DNA of 64,000 nt from Nitrosopumilus ureiphilus (GTDB lineage: Archaea > Thermoproteota > Nitrososphaeria > Nitrososphaerales > Nitrosopumilaceae). A program made the translations under genes and the position numbers. Shown here one piece after another: positions 62,578 to 64,000 of the stretch. How positions within the stretch are numbered: position 1 is the stretch's first letter; every line of letters begins with the position of its first letter. Under the pieces are notes generated by a model. The model was not told where the DNA came from and ran no database searches. It saw nothing but the letters and a program-made list of their open reading frames with translations. The stretch is from NCBI RefSeq assembly GCF_013407185.1, contig NZ_CP026995.1, positions 1,385,913-1,449,912 of the forward strand, read 5' to 3'.

Positions 62578-63651
62578 ATGACATATGACAAAGTCAAAAT
62601 CGGTTTTCTCATGACGATACTTTCTGTTTCTTTAGCATCTATTGTACTCACTCAATCTTTTGCAGAAGAAAGTAATATCAGTCAAGAACAAGAACGTAAA
62701 AACGCAATTGAACAACAAACTAGTTTGTTTTCAAATAATCCAATATTTGGAGAAAAAATTGCTATAGAAGGATATGATAGATTAGTTTCAAAAGTAGATC
62801 CGGGCATAGGACATGAAAATCATCAGTTAGCAGTGATAATTCCAATTAGCGATAAAGAATATACTGGAATGTTATACTATTCTGCATCTGAACCTGTTCA
62901 GCTTGTATCACTTAGAGGCCCACTAGAATCTGGAGAAGAGAAAGGGAAATTCATTTGGACAACAGACGGCAGCGTAAACTACGAAATTACTCTAGTCAAT
63001 GAATATTCAACCTCTGGCGAATGGAATTTTGTCGGAAATGCTCTTGCTGTACACACGTTCAAAAATACACCATTTGTAGTAGACTATAAAGTAGATTATG
63101 AAGAAACAAACGGATCAGCATATCTTCCATCCAACAGTCTAAATGATGTTAACATCATGACAGAGTTCAATTTTGATTCAGGTACTGTAAAAATTGACAG
63201 TTTTGATGTATTCAAACAAGTAAGTGGATTCGGTAAGGTTCAACCTGTTGTCAACTTGCAAGGAATTGTAGGGATTGACAAAAGCATCCTATACAGAGCT
63301 GCAGATTCTGAATTTAATGTAGGAACAGGCCCATATGGATTAGAACATCAATTCTCAGAATTTGGAATGTCAATATATCTAGAACAAGGAGATATCCCAA
63401 TCAGAAAGATGATCTACAGGGAATGTGACATTACAAACTACTCAATAGATACTCTAAATGATAAAGACTACAGTTACAACAGAGCCTCTGTTTTTGTACT
63501 TGTAGATAATTTTGAGATCACTTGTGCTGGAATGCAACCATATCATTATGACTATCAAAAATACATTGACGAATATGGAGTGGATGCAGTCATGAAAATG
63601 AGCAAAATGAAGATGAGTCCAAAAACATACAAAGACTATGGCATAGATTAA
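62578..63651 (+). CDS. Secreted conserved-looking protein (357 aa)
   Basis: A signal peptide occupies about residues 1-29 (GFLMTILSVSLASIVLTQSF, then A). The mature part is beta-rich: LAVIIPISDKEYTGMLYYSA, EPVQLVSLRGPLESGEEKG and WNFVGNALAVHTF, then a region with two cysteines (YRECDIT and FEITCAG) that may pair. No membrane anchor follows. A TATA-like TTATATTTAAG lies 51-61 bases upstream of the ATG. I do not recognise the family. It shares its upstream region with the palindrome at 62466, so joint regulation with urea use is possible. Confidence 0.65.
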   Translation: MTYDKVKIGFLMTILSVSLASIVLTQSFAEESNISQEQERKNAIEQQTSLFSNNPIFGEKIAIEGYDRLVSKVDPGIGHENHQLAVIIPISDKEYTGMLYYSASEPVQLVSLRGPLESGEEKGKFIWTTDGSVNYEITLVNEYSTSGEWNFVGNALAVHTFKNTPFVVDYKVDYEETNGSAYLPSNSLNDVNIMTEFNFDSGTVKIDSFDVFKQVSGFGKVQPVVNLQGIVGIDKSILYRAADSEFNVGTGPYGLEHQFSEFGMSIYLEQGDIPIRKMIYRECDITNYSIDTLNDKDYSYNRASVFVLVDNFEITCAGMQPYHYDYQKYIDEYGVDAVMKMSKMKMSPKTYKDYGID

Positions 63652-63734
63652 TGAATTAATCTAGGTCCGACTTTTTTTTATTAAATCACTTTACAAGATA
63701 AAATGCTATTTTTCATATTCTTATAATATACATA

Positions 63735-64000
63735 ATGATTCAGATTAAATTTCATATTCAAAGTAACAATTTTACAAAGACAAAAAAAATTCAATTTTGT
63801 AAAAATAGTGAAAAAAATCTTGATACATTATACGGAATTGCCAAAGAAACTATTGAGAGAAAAGAGAAAAGTGATTTGGAACAACTAATGATGGTGTGTT
63901 GTTTTCACATGGTTAAAGAGATTAGAGAAAATACAATTGTTGGCGGCATTCAAGATAAATTGTTAGAAGAATGGTCTAAGCATCAAAGTACTGTTCAAAT
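63735..64000 (+). CDS. Partial hypothetical protein, cut by window end
   Basis: The frame begins MIQIKFHIQSNNFTKTKKIQ and continues through LDTLYGIAKETIERKEK and LMMVCCFHMVKEIREN to the last base without a stop, giving 88 codons. It is charged and mostly helical after a first strand. The true end lies outside the window. No family recognised. Confidence 0.5.
   Translation, partial: MIQIKFHIQSNNFTKTKKIQFCKNSEKNLDTLYGIAKETIERKEKSDLEQLMMVCCFHMVKEIRENTIVGGIQDKLLEEWSKHQSTVQ

Noticed and set aside
1-64000. tRNA or rRNA genes
   Set aside because: I scanned intergenic spacers for cloverleaf signatures and rRNA-like blocks and saw none; a covariance-model search would be needed to be sure.

Overview
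The window looks like a chromosomal segment of an ammonia-oxidising archaeon of the Nitrososphaerota (Thaumarchaeota), close to Nitrosopumilus. The DNA is AT-rich and genes are dense on both strands. It carries an ESCRT-type division ATPase with a MIT domain (CdvC), a TrmB regulator, a PEFG-type C-terminal sorting signal, a multicopper oxidase fused to a plastocyanin domain, and a complete urease locus with a urea transporter and a nickel permease. This assignment rests on gene content read by eye; no database search was run.

Layout. 0-5.7 kb: small zinc proteins, then a minus-strand branched-chain amino acid operon, ilvB-ilvH-leuA-leuB. 5.8-22 kb: a minus-strand block with a Cache-HAMP sensor kinase whose phospho-acceptor His is replaced, a long cytoplasmic coiled-coil protein with four near-identical 162-bp repeats, a membrane-anchored protein with a degenerate transglutaminase domain, and a 3407-residue secreted protein with about 22 fibronectin type III domains. 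22-34.6 kb: housekeeping genes (DhnA-type aldolase, Zn-alcohol dehydrogenase, ATP synthase subunit F, phosphoesterase, carA-carB, cdvC with a probable ESCRT-III-like partner), interrupted by a TnpB transposon. 34.7-41.3 kb: TrmB regulator, RidA, small zinc proteins, a PEFG surface protein, a DUF3179 protein and a DHH phosphoesterase with a histone-H1-like tail.

41.3-52.8 kb is an accessory region. A perfect 38-bp direct repeat occurs at 41332 and 50264, and the roughly 8.9 kb between holds a chain of overlapping secreted or membrane genes, a membrane-bound HTH regulator, a secreted trypsin-like protease, an integrase relic, a DoxX relic, a mini zinc finger and the multicopper oxidase. To its right lie a TnpB relic, a Fic protein with an altered active site, and several decayed or tiny genes. 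52.8-62.5 kb: a universal stress protein, an SSS-type urea transporter, ureC-ureB-ureA on the minus strand and, divergently, ureE-ureF-ureG-ureD, then a UreH-type nickel permease and a mini ribbon-helix-helix regulator. The window closes with a secreted conserved protein and a gene cut by its edge.

How the genes work together: the transporter brings in urea, UreABC releases ammonia for energy and nitrogen, and UreDEFG with the nickel permease build the nickel centre. A palindromic element shared by the urea-transporter promoter and the regulator's own upstream region may link these units. The most unusual features are a TnpB gene inside an element with 24-bp terminal inverted repeats and an 8-bp target duplication, a 21-nt in-frame insertion with a stop codon in carB, the 38-bp repeats bounding the island, the shared operator-like palindrome, and three proteins that keep a fold but have lost a catalytic residue.
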